Source: Onchocerca lupi
Lineage: Eukaryota; Nematoda; Chromadorea; Rhabditida; Onchocercidae
NCBI GenBank assembly: GCA_028564675.1
Contig: JAOVVO010000451.1
Span: 1-64,000, forward strand
Direction: 5' to 3'
Length of the DNA: 64,000 bases
Shown one piece after another: positions 36,229 to 52,747 of this stretch. The translations under genes were made by a program, and so were the position numbers. The notes beneath the pieces are model-generated. The model had not been told where the DNA came from. It made no database searches and saw nothing but the letters and a program-made list of their open reading frames with translations. Each line of letters starts with the position of its first letter. Position 1 is the first letter of the stretch.

Positions 36229-38552
36229 CGTGTACTTAATCTAGGCAATGTGCAAAACCAATATCAATCATTATTGGTCGAATTATCTGATATATTCTTA
36301 AGAATCATTGGGAAACACTTGCATTTTTTATGGCAAAGATTTGGCAACAAAAATTTTCTCACTTTATGTCAATTATCTATTTTTTGTTAATATTATTTTT
36401 TTGATGATGAAATTCAAAATAAAATTAATCAATAATTCGTATTTGTCATAACAAGCGATATCATTTCAACAAAAAAGCAAGTCATAATAATAATAATAAC
36501 AATCCTTCCAACATGCATCTCGGCAGTATGCTGTGAAAATATCTTCGGTTTTGCATTGCAGTAAAACTTTTAACGTCATATTCTGTCTTTTTACGATCAC
36601 TTTACTGAGTTCGACTTGTTTATGATTTTTTTTTGTTTTTTCACTAGTTTATTTTTGTTAAATAATTTTCTGTTTTTTTGATCAATTATGATATGTTGCT
36701 GAAGTGAAGGAAGCTGTAATTATGTGTATTCTATGAAATTTATCGGTTCTGATTAAATGAACGCGCATATTTATAAATAATTTTTACATACATGCGTTAC
36801 TGTAGCTTAGTTTGGTTTAAATGGAAAAAAGAACAGAGAAAGCGCATATTTCTAATATTGGGGAAAACGAATTTCACAATGCTTTTAGATATGCAATATT
36901 TTTTGTTGTTCCATTGTCTGTGCAGATATAGAGATTGCCTGGTTTGCTGATTCTAGAACACGCAACATCAAACTGCCTATGTGAGGAACAATTCGTCTCT
37001 AATCTAAACCGCACAATTCTAAAGATTGCCCTGAGTTTTGTTGGTGATGACTGCAAACGCCAATCGAACTGGGAATTGCAATCGCTTAAATTGCAAATGG
37101 TAACATCACAGATTGCCAAAAATAATCACATGATTCATCATTCAAAATGCATATAGATGAATGTTACTATATTTAATGTAATTCCAGTCTTATCTTTGCG
37201 ATTACCAAGTTCTATCTCCATAGTAAATACGGTAAATAATTCATTGCAAATACTTCCGTCTTATAACCTAGCTTATGTAAAATGATGGAATAGAGTAAAA
37301 ATGCCACTGGAGAAAGGATTACTTTTGGCTTGCAACTGATTTGGGTAACACGGCGAGCGGTACTCTCCGTCATTTCCCATTCAACCTATCTCCATCATCA
37401 ATCAATCTCCCAGAAAATATTTCTGATATTCTCGCAACAAATATCCCGGCTACCAACAATCAGAAAAATCTATGTTCCAACTATCATCGACTCATTCTAC
37501 ATTGATAAACTCTCCTTTAAAATTTCATCCTTTGAATAGTCATTGTTTATAACAAACAATCAAAAAAATTATTAATTTTCACGAAAGTTATAGCACAACA
37601 CAATTACAATATGTTAAATATAGCATAGGGATCAAAAGCTTGGTTATACAAGATATTTTATAGTACAAAGATTTTTGATTATTTTGTCATATCAGTATTC
37701 CAAAAATATTTCGATTTTTACGGTGCTAATGGAATTTCCAAAACAATGAAAACTATTGAAGATAAGTGCAGTAAAATAATTCTTTATTCGATTGGCTTTT
37801 CTTTTGCCTCATACTCATTAATTTTTTTCCACTATTTGAAAATCAAAATTCATTTTGCCTTAAGCTCTCTGAACTGATAATCAAAATTTTTCGGACCGCT
37901 ACAACGGTAACGTAGAAAAGTGGGTCGGTTTACTTCAGAATCTTAGTGAAACATTATGTGCTTATTTAGATATTGTGAAATCAGCCCTAATTAAGTCTAT
38001 GACATGAAATAGTTTTGTCATCCTTATAGAATAGAATATAATCTTAAAATGATTATGTTTGAAATGACCCAATTGTAAAACAGAAATATGACATTGAGCT
38101 AACATGAAAGTATGACTGTATAGTTCATTGAAAAAGAAAACAATGTTTAAAGAGATGTAATTATCTAATATAATTTGAAAGAAGGTCATTATTGAGAAGT
38201 ATATTAAATTCAGATTGTATTAATCCTCAAAAACACACAATTTATTCTTCTTCCTTTTATTTCCTTTTTTTAGGTTTTATGAAAACCGGAAATAAACGAA
38301 TCATATAAGTAGATTTTGTGCTATCGAATGATTTTTTTATCCAAGTCTAGTTGATACTTTCTTCATTTAATATTCCAAAATTGTTCCTCTGTTTTATTTT
38401 TGTATCAAAAAAAAGAAGAAAAAAGGAATAATTTTGCTATAGAGTACAATTCATTTGCAAATATTGTTTATTTTTGTTAGCTATATTATATTATTTACTT
38501 TTTTTACAATTACTTCGTTCACCATATCACTTTATCAAATTAAAGAGAATAA
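36229..38552. other. Spacer between the receptor cluster and INCENP
   Basis: Apart from the decayed helicase fragment at 36880-37085, I see no supported feature. A plus-strand open frame at 37330-37539 has no recognisable content. A TTTATT (AATAAA on the minus strand) at 38467-38472, about 80 nt past the INCENP stop, is a candidate poly(A) signal for that gene. Confidence 0.4.
36880..37085 (-). mobile_element. PIF1/Helitron-type helicase C-terminus, decayed
   Basis: Minus-strand reading across two or three frames gives FPVRLAFAVITNKTQG, then SHRQFDVACSRISKPGNLY and NGTTKNIAYLKAL. These match the last motifs of PIF1-like helicases: LAFAMTINKSQGQ, SHGQLYVACSRVGKP and TKNIVYPKAL. The conserved second motif has HRQFDVACSR for HGQLYVACSR. 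Frames change after TNKTQG, so it is broken. No nuclease or Rep part is visible nearby, so a Helitron origin is the likely reading but is not shown. Confidence 0.75.
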
Positions 38553-43515
<4,963 letters not shown>

Positions 43516-44104
43516 TTATATATTTCAAAAGTGCTTAAAAAATTTGCATAATTTAAAATGAAACAAAAAAAACTTATAATCATAAATGAAAGAATGGTTG
43601 TTTTTAGTAGAAGATAAATGTATTTTATGCTGCATATGTTATAGATTATTTTTGTTTTTTTTTATACATACATGAACAATCAACATAATATTACATTTTA
43701 AACTTTGATAAATTTTTTCATTTTGAATAATACGTAATATGCAAATTTAACAATGCAAAATTCTTAAATTTCCGTATGCACTATGCTTGTTTCATGCTCT
43801 GAAATTCGGAAATTTTGTAATAAGGATATTTAGAATATGTTTTAGTAATACGAAATCTAAGAGTAACTTTCTGGGAATTCTCGGGTAATCATACTGGAGA
43901 AAATTCATACATATATATATTGTACTATGTAAAAATTCAGCAATTTAAGTAAGTCTTTATCAGTTGAAGCGTACTTATTGTACATGGATTAGTGTACTTA
44001 CTGTACATGGATTACAGTAATGTTAATTTTTCAAAAGGATAGAATTTTTTTAGCAAGTATGAATATTTCATCGATGATTGATAGCAATAACTTGCAATTG
44101 AGGA
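43516..44104. other. Spacer between INCENP start and the small membrane protein gene
   Basis: AT-rich and without a supported feature. It should contain the INCENP promoter on its left side and the 3' UTR of the 44105-44644 gene on its right. A short direct repeat, GTACTTA(C/T)TGTACATGGATTA, occurs twice at about 43970-44010. Confidence 0.4.
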
Positions 44105-44644
44105 CTAAATAATACAGGGTTCAAGAATTATTCCTGGTAGTTCACTAGTGGTAACATTAATAATCGTTGCATTGATTGATAAAATAGTTAATTGTTGATT
44201 AGAGCCTGGAATACAACCATAATGAATGTAAGAGCGTGCATCGATCTCCTGAATATCCTTAATTAATTCATTCTTACATTCACACGACATATATTGGTAT
44301 ATTACTTGACAATCTGCAAAAGGTAGTTCACGTTGACGTGTCACATTCAGCTGTTGCTCAGAAGTACATTCATTCCAAGAGCTCCACGATACTTGCTTGC
44401 AGTTTGTGAAATTTAACAAATGTCTTAATAGACCAAAGTAGTGAACGTGAAAACCGCTTAAATCTTCAAGCTTCCTCTTGATAATAGCCAACCGACGATA
44501 AGGTACATAACAGAAAAGCATGGAACCTATAAGCATCAAAATCAATCCAGTGCAGCGTAAGATAAAGAATAAATTCATCGAAAGCTTTCTGCACGGTTGT
44601 TTGTCAATATAATGTGAATTCAAATATAAGAATCCTTTTTTCAA
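44105..44644 (-). CDS. Single-exon membrane-anchored cysteine-rich protein, unknown
   Basis: A 179-codon open frame on the minus strand. I do not recognise the family. A strongly hydrophobic segment (LILMLIGSMLFCYV, about residues 34-48) following basic residues would act as a signal anchor. The rest would face outward and is cysteine-rich, with CKQVSWSSWNEC (about residues 82-93), then CQVIYQYMSCECKNE and a late PGSNQQL stretch, plus several N-x-S/T sites (NFT, NVT, NAT). WSSWNEC followed by a basic RQR and paired cysteines is reminiscent of a thrombospondin type 1 repeat, but the spacing is incomplete, so I give that only as a possibility. Translation may start at the second Met (MNLFF, residue 23), directly before the hydrophobic segment. 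No intron is visible, unlike all neighbouring genes. A coding role is supported by length and composition only. Confidence 0.6.
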   Translation of the reverse strand: MKKGFLYLNSHYIDKQPCRKLSMNLFFILRCTGLILMLIGSMLFCYVPYRRLAIIKRKLEDLSGFHVHYFGLLRHLLNFTNCKQVSWSSWNECTSEQQLNVTRQRELPFADCQVIYQYMSCECKNELIKDIQEIDARSYIHYGCIPGSNQQLTILSINATIINVTTSELPGIILEPCII

Positions 44645-46106
44645 TTGATAAATTTGTATATTCTTAATAGAACGTGACAGGAATCATATATCATCACATT
44701 TATCATGTTTTAAGTGTGCATAAAGCAGAAAGTTGTTTTCTGCGTCTAAACTTTTGATACATTCATTTGTGATAGAATCCTATGAAAACTAAGTGATAAT
44801 ATTCCAAAATGCTGCCCAAAAATGAGGTGTTCAGAAATCCGGTAATGTTTTTCTAATTGCTATGCATTTTCAGTACAGATGGAAAATTTATTTACATCAG
44901 TAACATCGATTTAGTTGGTGAAATTAATCAATAATATTCATTTAAAAAAAATTGCCGCTTAGGTCGAAGAAAGACCACAAGATTGAAATCATATGGGATG
45001 AAAAGGCTAGCATACACATATATCTTTCTAAATACAGTCTATTCGTAAATCACTGAAAGACATACATTTTATTTTTAAACAAGAAAAGCAATCGGTGACC
45101 ATGAATGATTCATATATAAACAATACATTTGCCAACATACGCAAACTGTGGACAAATACGGAAATAAAAAGCAAAAATAATAAAAAAGGAAACAAAAGAA
45201 TTGACGGAGGGATATAAAAATGATGGTGAAAACAACTATCAAAGGCCAATAAAGCAATACCTACAAATAAGCGCTATTTTTTATTATTGCTTGACATACC
45301 GTAACCTTCCGAGAATTAGGTAAGTAATTGGATAATCAGGATAGCTCCATTTTACTTATGCATAGAAGCGATGATTACAGAATGCTAGTTTCTCTCCGAT
45401 AGTACCCAGCGTGTCCCCAATTTGATAATAGAAAAAATCCTAAATGAGGCAACAACGGAAAGAAGCAATTCTAAATTGAACTACATTTTTAAGTGAATTA
45501 AAATCTACTGGCTATTTTGACGATACTCCCTTCTTTTTTTTTTATTGATAGAAGTATTAATGAATTCAGTGGAAAAGACAGAGATGATAGAAGAAAACTA
45601 CAAATCCTATCCTGTCTTTTTTGAAAATAAAAAGCTTTCAGAAAAATGGAAATATCTTGTGAATTTTCAAAAATTTATGAAAACGAATAATATTAATTAC
45701 TGCTCAGAGAAATATGAATGTTACTGAAGTCATTAATTGAATGAATCATTTAATAAAGCATTTTCTTTACAAAAAACTAAAAAAGTAGAGACGAAAATTG
45801 CAAGAAAGCTTTGGAAATACAATTCAAAACTGTTGAATTACAAATAAAAAATTTGAAGCTTCAAGAAAAAACTGAGCTTATATCCGACATAACCGTAACA
45901 AAAATTCTTAATAAGATTTTAAATGTAACTGAATCGATGATGCTGATATTGATTCAAATTCATTTTACTGTTGTTCAATTGATACTGTTGCTGCTTTATG
46001 ATAATAATAATAAGTGGAAGCAAGGGTCATCCTAAATAAGAAATTTCATGAAATGATGAAAATGAAGTTACGATTATAACGTTATCGAATGGTATCATTT
46101 CACTAT
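44645..46106. other. Spacer between the small membrane protein gene and FAF1
   Basis: Several short open frames (for example 45545-45727 and 45811-46035 on the plus strand) are lysine- and glutamate-rich but lack splice partners or recognisable motifs. I see no supported gene. The right end should be the FAF1 3' UTR. Confidence 0.4.
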
Positions 46107-49100
46107 TCATTTTTCGTCAACAGTGATCTGTTCGCGAACTGGCCATTTAATGTCCGCTAATGACCGATTGAGATCATATGATTCTACCTGTAAATAATAC
46201 TCTGTGAATCATCACAAACTTATGGAATCATCCTTAAGATTATTTGAAATTGAGGAAAATAAGGAGACAAGAAAGTGGACTAAACAAAAAAGTGCACAAA
46301 AGGATTAAGTATGAAGAGTTAGAAAGATTCAAAGTTTTAGAATATTGCTTTCTCCTGCTTTTAGCTTTAATCAGAAAATACATAAAGAAGATTCCTAATA
46401 ATATACCACATTTTTCATTGGCATATCTGAGGTCCAAATTCTATGTGTATCCAAGCTATACCCTTTTGATTCAACAAAGACTGCTATATTACGAAGTGGT
46501 TCACTCATTCGAAATCTGAAATAAAATTCGTTAGATATTAATTGGTTATACTATTATACATGACCAACAACTGATTTACATATCATAAAGAGCACTAATT
46601 GCTCTTATTTCATACATTTCTTCCTCCTGGAGGCGCCAATCTTTTAAGGCACACAATTTATAGGATCGTTATATTCAGTACATTAGAGAAGTTATTTTTA
46701 AGAAATTTTTACCTTCGCAACTGCATATTTCCATCCGGGAAACGAACTCGTACTATGGCAATATTTGTTTCGCCTGCGGCAGGTTCCATCGGCAAACTTG
46801 CTGCCAGTTCCTGCAATCGTTTTGTTTTGTCTTGTTCTTCTTTAGCTCGACGTTCTTCTTCAGCTCTGCAACTTATTAAAGAATATAAGTCTAATGTAAT
46901 ATTCTTAATGTGTATAACATTTAAAAATAATGATACTGTTTTTGAATGTCTTTACAGAAAGGAGGAAATGAAATAACTTACCTCTGTTCATTTTTTTCAC
47001 GTTCAAGTCTTTCCTGACGAGCTCTATCCTGTGCTAACGATTGTTCGTACTCTCTTGCTTGCTCTTCTCGTATTTTTTCTCTTTAAAAAATTTTTTCTTT
47101 TTTTTTTCTATTTTTGTCTTGAAAAACAAATGAGATCTCGCTATGAAACAGTAATTTATAATATTATTTTTCTTTTTTTATAATATATGGAAAACATAAT
47201 GTATATATGTTCAAAGACATGAAAAGACGAATGGTTCACCTTTCAATGCGTTCTCTTTCTTCGGCAGCTTCAGAATTCTTGATACGTTGATATTCTTCCA
47301 ATCCTTCCATTAGCTTGTTGACTACTTGCTCCGGTCCATCGCACCCTACCAATGAATAATATATTATCACATTTTAAATTATAATTCAAAAAAAATATAA
47401 AGGACATTTTTCAAATGAATTATCCGATATCCAAAGCAGTAACTCACCCCAAGCGACATTTATTGGTAAGATAACACTTTTTTCCTTGATAATAACCACT
47501 AGAAGAGGGAATCGTTCAACAGAAAATCTAAATAAAAGATTTAATTTTGCATTAATTCAAACATCCATTTCAATTCAACCGGAGTTTGATCCAGCTGTAG
47601 GTGACGTATGATAACGAAGTGTTTTGAATTTTTTCTACACCTCTTCACTAAAGACTACAATCACAAAAGCGCATGCCACCAAAAGGCGTTTAATAAAAAT
47701 GATTGTTATGAAATAATTCTGAGATATGTAAGAGTTTTGAAATATCATAAACAATATGATGCATAAGTACAGATTGGTGAAATATAAATATACTTCTCCA
47801 GTGTTCGTCTTATATCACGGACGTTCAACATATCAATCCATTCAAACAATTTAAGCCTATTTTCTTTTTGCGTGATATCCCAAGGCCACGTAATAAACTG
47901 CCCTTTAAGAAGCGATGACACCAATCCTGAACAAAGTACCTGAAAAGAATATTGTCATGAAAACCTATGATTTCTTCAAATGATTTCATGAATAAAATAA
48001 CTAATAGAGATAATTTCTCAAATACCAAAATTCGAGAAATACTTATTTGTCCAGTATCTTATATCCAACAATCAATATCATAATTTTATGGATAAAAATT
48101 CATAAGATGTAATGCCTTTAAAAGATACTCCGTCTTTGCCAAAACTAGTTGCACAAAATGAAATAATAACATTTTTTGCGAAAATGTTGCATGCGATGGC
48201 ATGGTCATTATGTAGATAAACGGCAAGTGGTCGACGCTCCGCAACCGGCCGCCCTGGTGCTTCAAGTGCCTCCCGTAGCGCATCTTGCAAAGAACCAGAA
48301 TAGAAAGGTGGATGATTTGCACCGTACCTGTTAAAGCAATCATTAACACTTAAAACATTTTAGGAAAGCAAAAAACCAAAAATTAATATTATACTAAATT
48401 AGTATTAAAAAAATCATGTGTCTTATAACATTCTAATTTACCAGAACTAACTGGCAAATTTAGTCTTTCTGCATTTCCTCTTTATGGCTATATCATATAG
48501 CAAGTATATATTCTACTTATATTCTATTTTGCCAAACTCAGAAAAATTGAGTCTAGTAAAGTGAGTAAAGTGATTAATTAAGTAATAAATTAAAAATATG
48601 AATGAATCTACAAATTTTGATAAACACAACCACTTCGTTGATACGTCTCTTAAATGAGATATGATTTCATCTATATATCAGCGTACAGACGGAAAGAATT
48701 CGTTCATTTTAATAATCAAATCATTAAAACATACAGCAATAAAATTTATGACGAAGGGAAATATCAAGCGTTGACTAAAAAATAAAAATTTACCTAGCTT
48801 CAAAAACAGCTACAAAGTTATGCAACGCCTCATCAATGGAAGTGAAATCAGAAGGCACTAATGGCACTCGATCATCATGAAACGATGGTTTCTGAAAATA
48901 ATTCTGCATTTACTTTAGCTCTCAAATAATAATCTTTAACAATTCACCTTAACTGTGTGAAACAAGCTTATTCAAGGTTAATGAAATATTTATACAGCTT
49001 TGTTATTTTGTCGTTTAGTTTAAAATCCCACAAAATCCAAATCCTTTAACCGGATAAACAAATAAATTTTAACAAAAGCATTCTGCTATTCGCCTAATTT

Positions 49101-50454
49101 ATGCAGCTTTACCGTAATTATTTCCGAATTTCAATCATTCTTTTCAAGACGAAAAAGTTAACGATTCAACCAAGACTCAGCAAATAGTTCATTTGGAAAA
49201 ACGATAAATTACCCCATCTTCTTCATTCAATTGCCCAAAAGGAGCACCATCATGATAAACATCATCATCATCATCATTACCATCGTTATCGGTAGAATCA
49301 CTATTTCCTGCATCAATAAGAAAGCTGCGCATGGCAGCAGCAGGCGAAATATTATGCTGCGATTCTTCAGTTGGCCGCGAATGTGATCGCATGGCACGAG
49401 AACTAGAGCCACTACCCGAAGATGACGTCGTTAGTAGAACTCGACGTCTTTCAATCGATGGTGAGGACTCCATGGTTTTTGAATCTATAATCTTATGTGA
49501 ATAAATAATTTAAAATAAATCATCAGTTATTCAGTTTTCTATTTTATAATCTAGATTAAATAAAATCATTTATCCAAACTGCCTAATTATCCAATATATT
49601 GCGTTTTCTTATGATCAAAAATCATTAAAAAATGATTCGTGATCCTGAAAAGATCAGTCATTACTAGAGATTTTAGCATTAAAATCTAGAAGTAAACTAT
49701 CATGGACTTATCTACTTATTATACGATGCATTTCAGAAAAAAGTAAAAAATGAAACCATTATCATGGGGAGAACTTTGATTACTATTTGATTCTTCTAAT
49801 GAGCCGCCAGCTAGCATTCGCCCAAAAGAAAAATCAGGATCTTCACCATCATTCGCCATTGAATTGTTCCTCGATCTGCAAAATCACTGCTAATTTCTAT
49901 AATAAGTTCTTAGCAAATAATACTTTACTGTAATTCAACAATGATACATAGCACTGCACGTTCCGAACAAATGTCAAGTAAGTGGTTTTTGAAAAATCAC
50001 AGCAATATCATAATACTGCAATTAATGACACCATAAATTGGCATGAAAAATAAATGCGAAAGTACTAATGTAAACATATAAACCTACTGATTTTCAAGCT
50101 CTGTGATCACTGTTCGGCGTGTATCTTGGTTGTGATGCTCTATTATAAGTGCATCGTCAACCTCCATCGGACCTATATTATTATCATTACATAGTTGTGT
50201 TTCGATAGCTCTTGGTAAGTCCCAGTTTAACGATACCAGTGTTGCCAACGCCATCTGTTCATCTTGAATATTTGTCACCTCCTGAAATACCTATTCTGCA
50301 TGGTTAAAATGACGATATAAAATAATAAAATTATATAATATGATGGTATAAAGAATCGAAAAATAACCATTACACTGAACATATTATGGAAATTAACCTG
50401 AAATTGACGCAGCATATCAGTTTGATCACTGGTAAGTATGTCGAAATCGCCCAT
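46107..50454 (-). CDS. ubxn-3: FAF1-type UBA/UAS/UBX protein (UBXN-3)
   Basis: p97/VCP (CDC-48) adaptor that binds ubiquitylated proteins; FAF1/UBXN-3 is linked to degradation and to removal of replication factors from chromatin. Thirteen minus-strand exons join in phase to 555 residues: 50398-50454 (start MGDFDILTSDQTDMLRQFQ), 50088-50281, 49757-49875, 49213-49484, 48794-48891, 48171-48327, 47794-47939, 47448-47527, 47240-47345, 46982-47080, 46713-46865, 46410-46515 and 46107-46187 (TGA). Domains in order are an N-terminal UBA (QFQEVTNIQDEQMALATL, NWDLPRAIE), an acidic linker with a DNDGNDDDDD run, and a UAS thioredoxin-like domain (YGANHPPFYSGSLQDALRE, LAVYLHNDHA, FITWPWDIT, FPLLVVIIKEK). 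A long charged coiled coil follows (REEQAREYEQSLAQDRARQ), then a UBX domain (VRVRFPDGNMQLRRFRMSE, DLNRSLADIKWPVREQITV). YLHNDH and FITWPWD match FAF1 better than FAF2, and the FAF2 membrane hairpin is missing. The protein is shorter than human FAF1 (650), lacking the middle ubiquitin-like domains. Confidence 0.93.
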
Positions 50455-52747
50455 CACTCCCTTAAAACTATAATAAAAATGTAGTATATAAGCAATCTTT
50501 CCAGTAATAAAAAAAATAAACCGATAAATAGTAAAATTAATAACAAATAAAGGAATAAAAAATGGCTAATTCAGGCATAAGATTGTGAGATATATGCAAA
50601 ATTTAACACCAAATGTTCTAAATTTAAACATGTGGCTTACTTTAATGACAATCTTCAAAATTGAATGTGTAAAATAATACAAAAATAATATGCAATGTCA
50701 GCAGAAAGCAAAATAACAGAAGAAGAAACGGTAAGGAACTGAAAAAACATACATCAGACTCCGACTCTGTCAGCTTCTCAATAATAAAAAATGAATTACG
50801 GTAAGGTTAAAGTTCGAGAGTCACACCAATCAATCCAATTCTGCTGTTTCGTATAGGGGCACACGTCATGTTCACTCACACATAGCTCTCGAGCGTTATG
50901 CAAATTGGTATCTCATGCTTGACCGGATACCAGTATTTCATGAGATGTTTCACAGAACTGCCGGATACGCTAGTGGAATGGGGGACCGGAATGGATTTTC
51001 CGGAGACAGGTGTTTCGAAAAAGTAAACAATTCTCTTTGTATTTTAAATAATAAACATGGTGTTTGTAGATATGCCCAGGATATCATTGTTTTTGCGAAT
51101 TTTTGAATGAAAAAGGAAATATCGATGATTCACAAAACTTTATCGTGGCCTAATTAGCCTGAATATCCCCATCTTATTCTTATTAAAATCCAGTTCCGGC
51201 ATGTAATTATCAACTATTTTATCACAAAACTGTTGACCGAATCTTGTGAATATATTAGAGTTGAAACCATAACAAAATTTGATTTCCATGGGAAAATCCT
51301 TACGGACAAATATATTCGCACAGCTGTGAAATCCTGTTGCTAAACTCCGGAAATGCTTAGTTCGAGAGTTGATTTGCCCGGTTATTGTACAATGACATAG
51401 GTGATACGATATAAGTAACTGACTGGATGGAATATTTGTAAGCAATAAGCTATTCATAATGCTGATAACTAATATATTCAAATTTTCCGGATCAGAATAT
51501 TTCACTAAGAAGTAAATACCTATTAAAATAGATTTATTGTGACCGGAAATATGACTCAGTTTACTATTCTATGATTACTAATATAGTGCATAGGAGTTAT
51601 TTATATTAATAAATGCTACCAAATAACGACACACGTACCGGAAATAGGATAGAAAGAATGGATTTAAACCGGCAATAATCAAATAGTTTAAATCAATACC
51701 AACAACTGTAGATAGCATATCTCATTGTCGATTAGAGTGAAAAGAAATGATACGGCGGACGTTCCGATGTTAATAATTTCTCTGTTTTATTCTTCCTTTC
51801 TTTCTTTCCTTTTTTTTTTTTTTCATGAAATTTGACATAATCACAACCGACGGATCACTTTTTTTTCCAATATAATTGACAATAAGATATAATGGCTGAT
51901 TAAACGACAAAAACGAATGGCAAATTAGCAAATTTCAATAAATTCTCTTTCTTTTTCGATTTCACCACATGTTAATCCGGTTTTGTGATAAGACTTTATA
52001 ATTGTTCCTCAAATTTTTATAATAATCTATTATGAAAGTTCTAAATGATGAAATACTGTACGTAAAGGAAACAAATTCGTTCGTTAAGAAATGAAAATGC
52101 CGCTTGGGATTCAAATTTTCGTAACTTGGCTATTACAGATTGCTATACTGTACTGTAGTTCTGGAAAAGTTGTGGGAGAGTGCTTGGGATGATTCAGTAC
52201 TGAGGTTGATCGCGGTAGTTTTTCGGGACAATTGATTAGAATGGATTGAGACGGTCAATTAAGAATTGATCGTTTAATCAATAATTTTTTTTTAGATAGA
52301 ATTCTTTTCGAAATATATACAAATTTTTTTTTTTTTGAAATCGAAAAACTCGGAATTTGAATGCGACTGTTATTACTTCTATTGTAGTGATTTATTTATG
52401 TATTATTATTGTTACTATTATTATTTTATTTATATTTAATGTAAGTTCAGCCTCTTAGAATAGGATTTCATTTCTAAATAATAAAATTAGATTATATCTG
52501 AAATATTACTTGATCGTTTAAAGTTTATGATGATTTTTTTATCTTCATTGCTATATTTCTATGAAGCCATTTCACGTTTGATCTTGTTAGACATTTGATT
52601 TTGTATTCGCTGGAAAGAAATTTTGTGTTCATCGTTATCTTCCAGATGTCTTTATCATATTCCAAATTTTGCCATACATCTTCAGTTACATGCTTGCGTT
52701 TCGTTATAAAAATTATGAAATTCATTGTTGTATATGAGTTGCAGAAA
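50455..52747. other. Divergent intergenic region between FAF1 and RCC1
   Basis: This contains the 5' flanks of two genes transcribed away from each other. A less AT-rich block at about 50815-51020 holds a small inverted repeat CCGGAATGGATTTTCCGG (50986-51003). ETS-like ACCGGAAAT sites occur at about 51541 and 51638. A 121-codon minus-strand frame (51140-51505) overlaps this region; see findings. T tracts lie at 51808-51823 and 52326-52336. Confidence 0.45.

Noticed and set aside
36935..37156. Plus-strand 73-codon frame
   Set aside because: It is antisense to the minus-strand helicase remnant, which has clear motif matches.
45545..46035. Two lysine-rich plus-strand frames
   Set aside because: No recognisable domain, no consistent exon partners, and base composition like the surrounding intergenic DNA.
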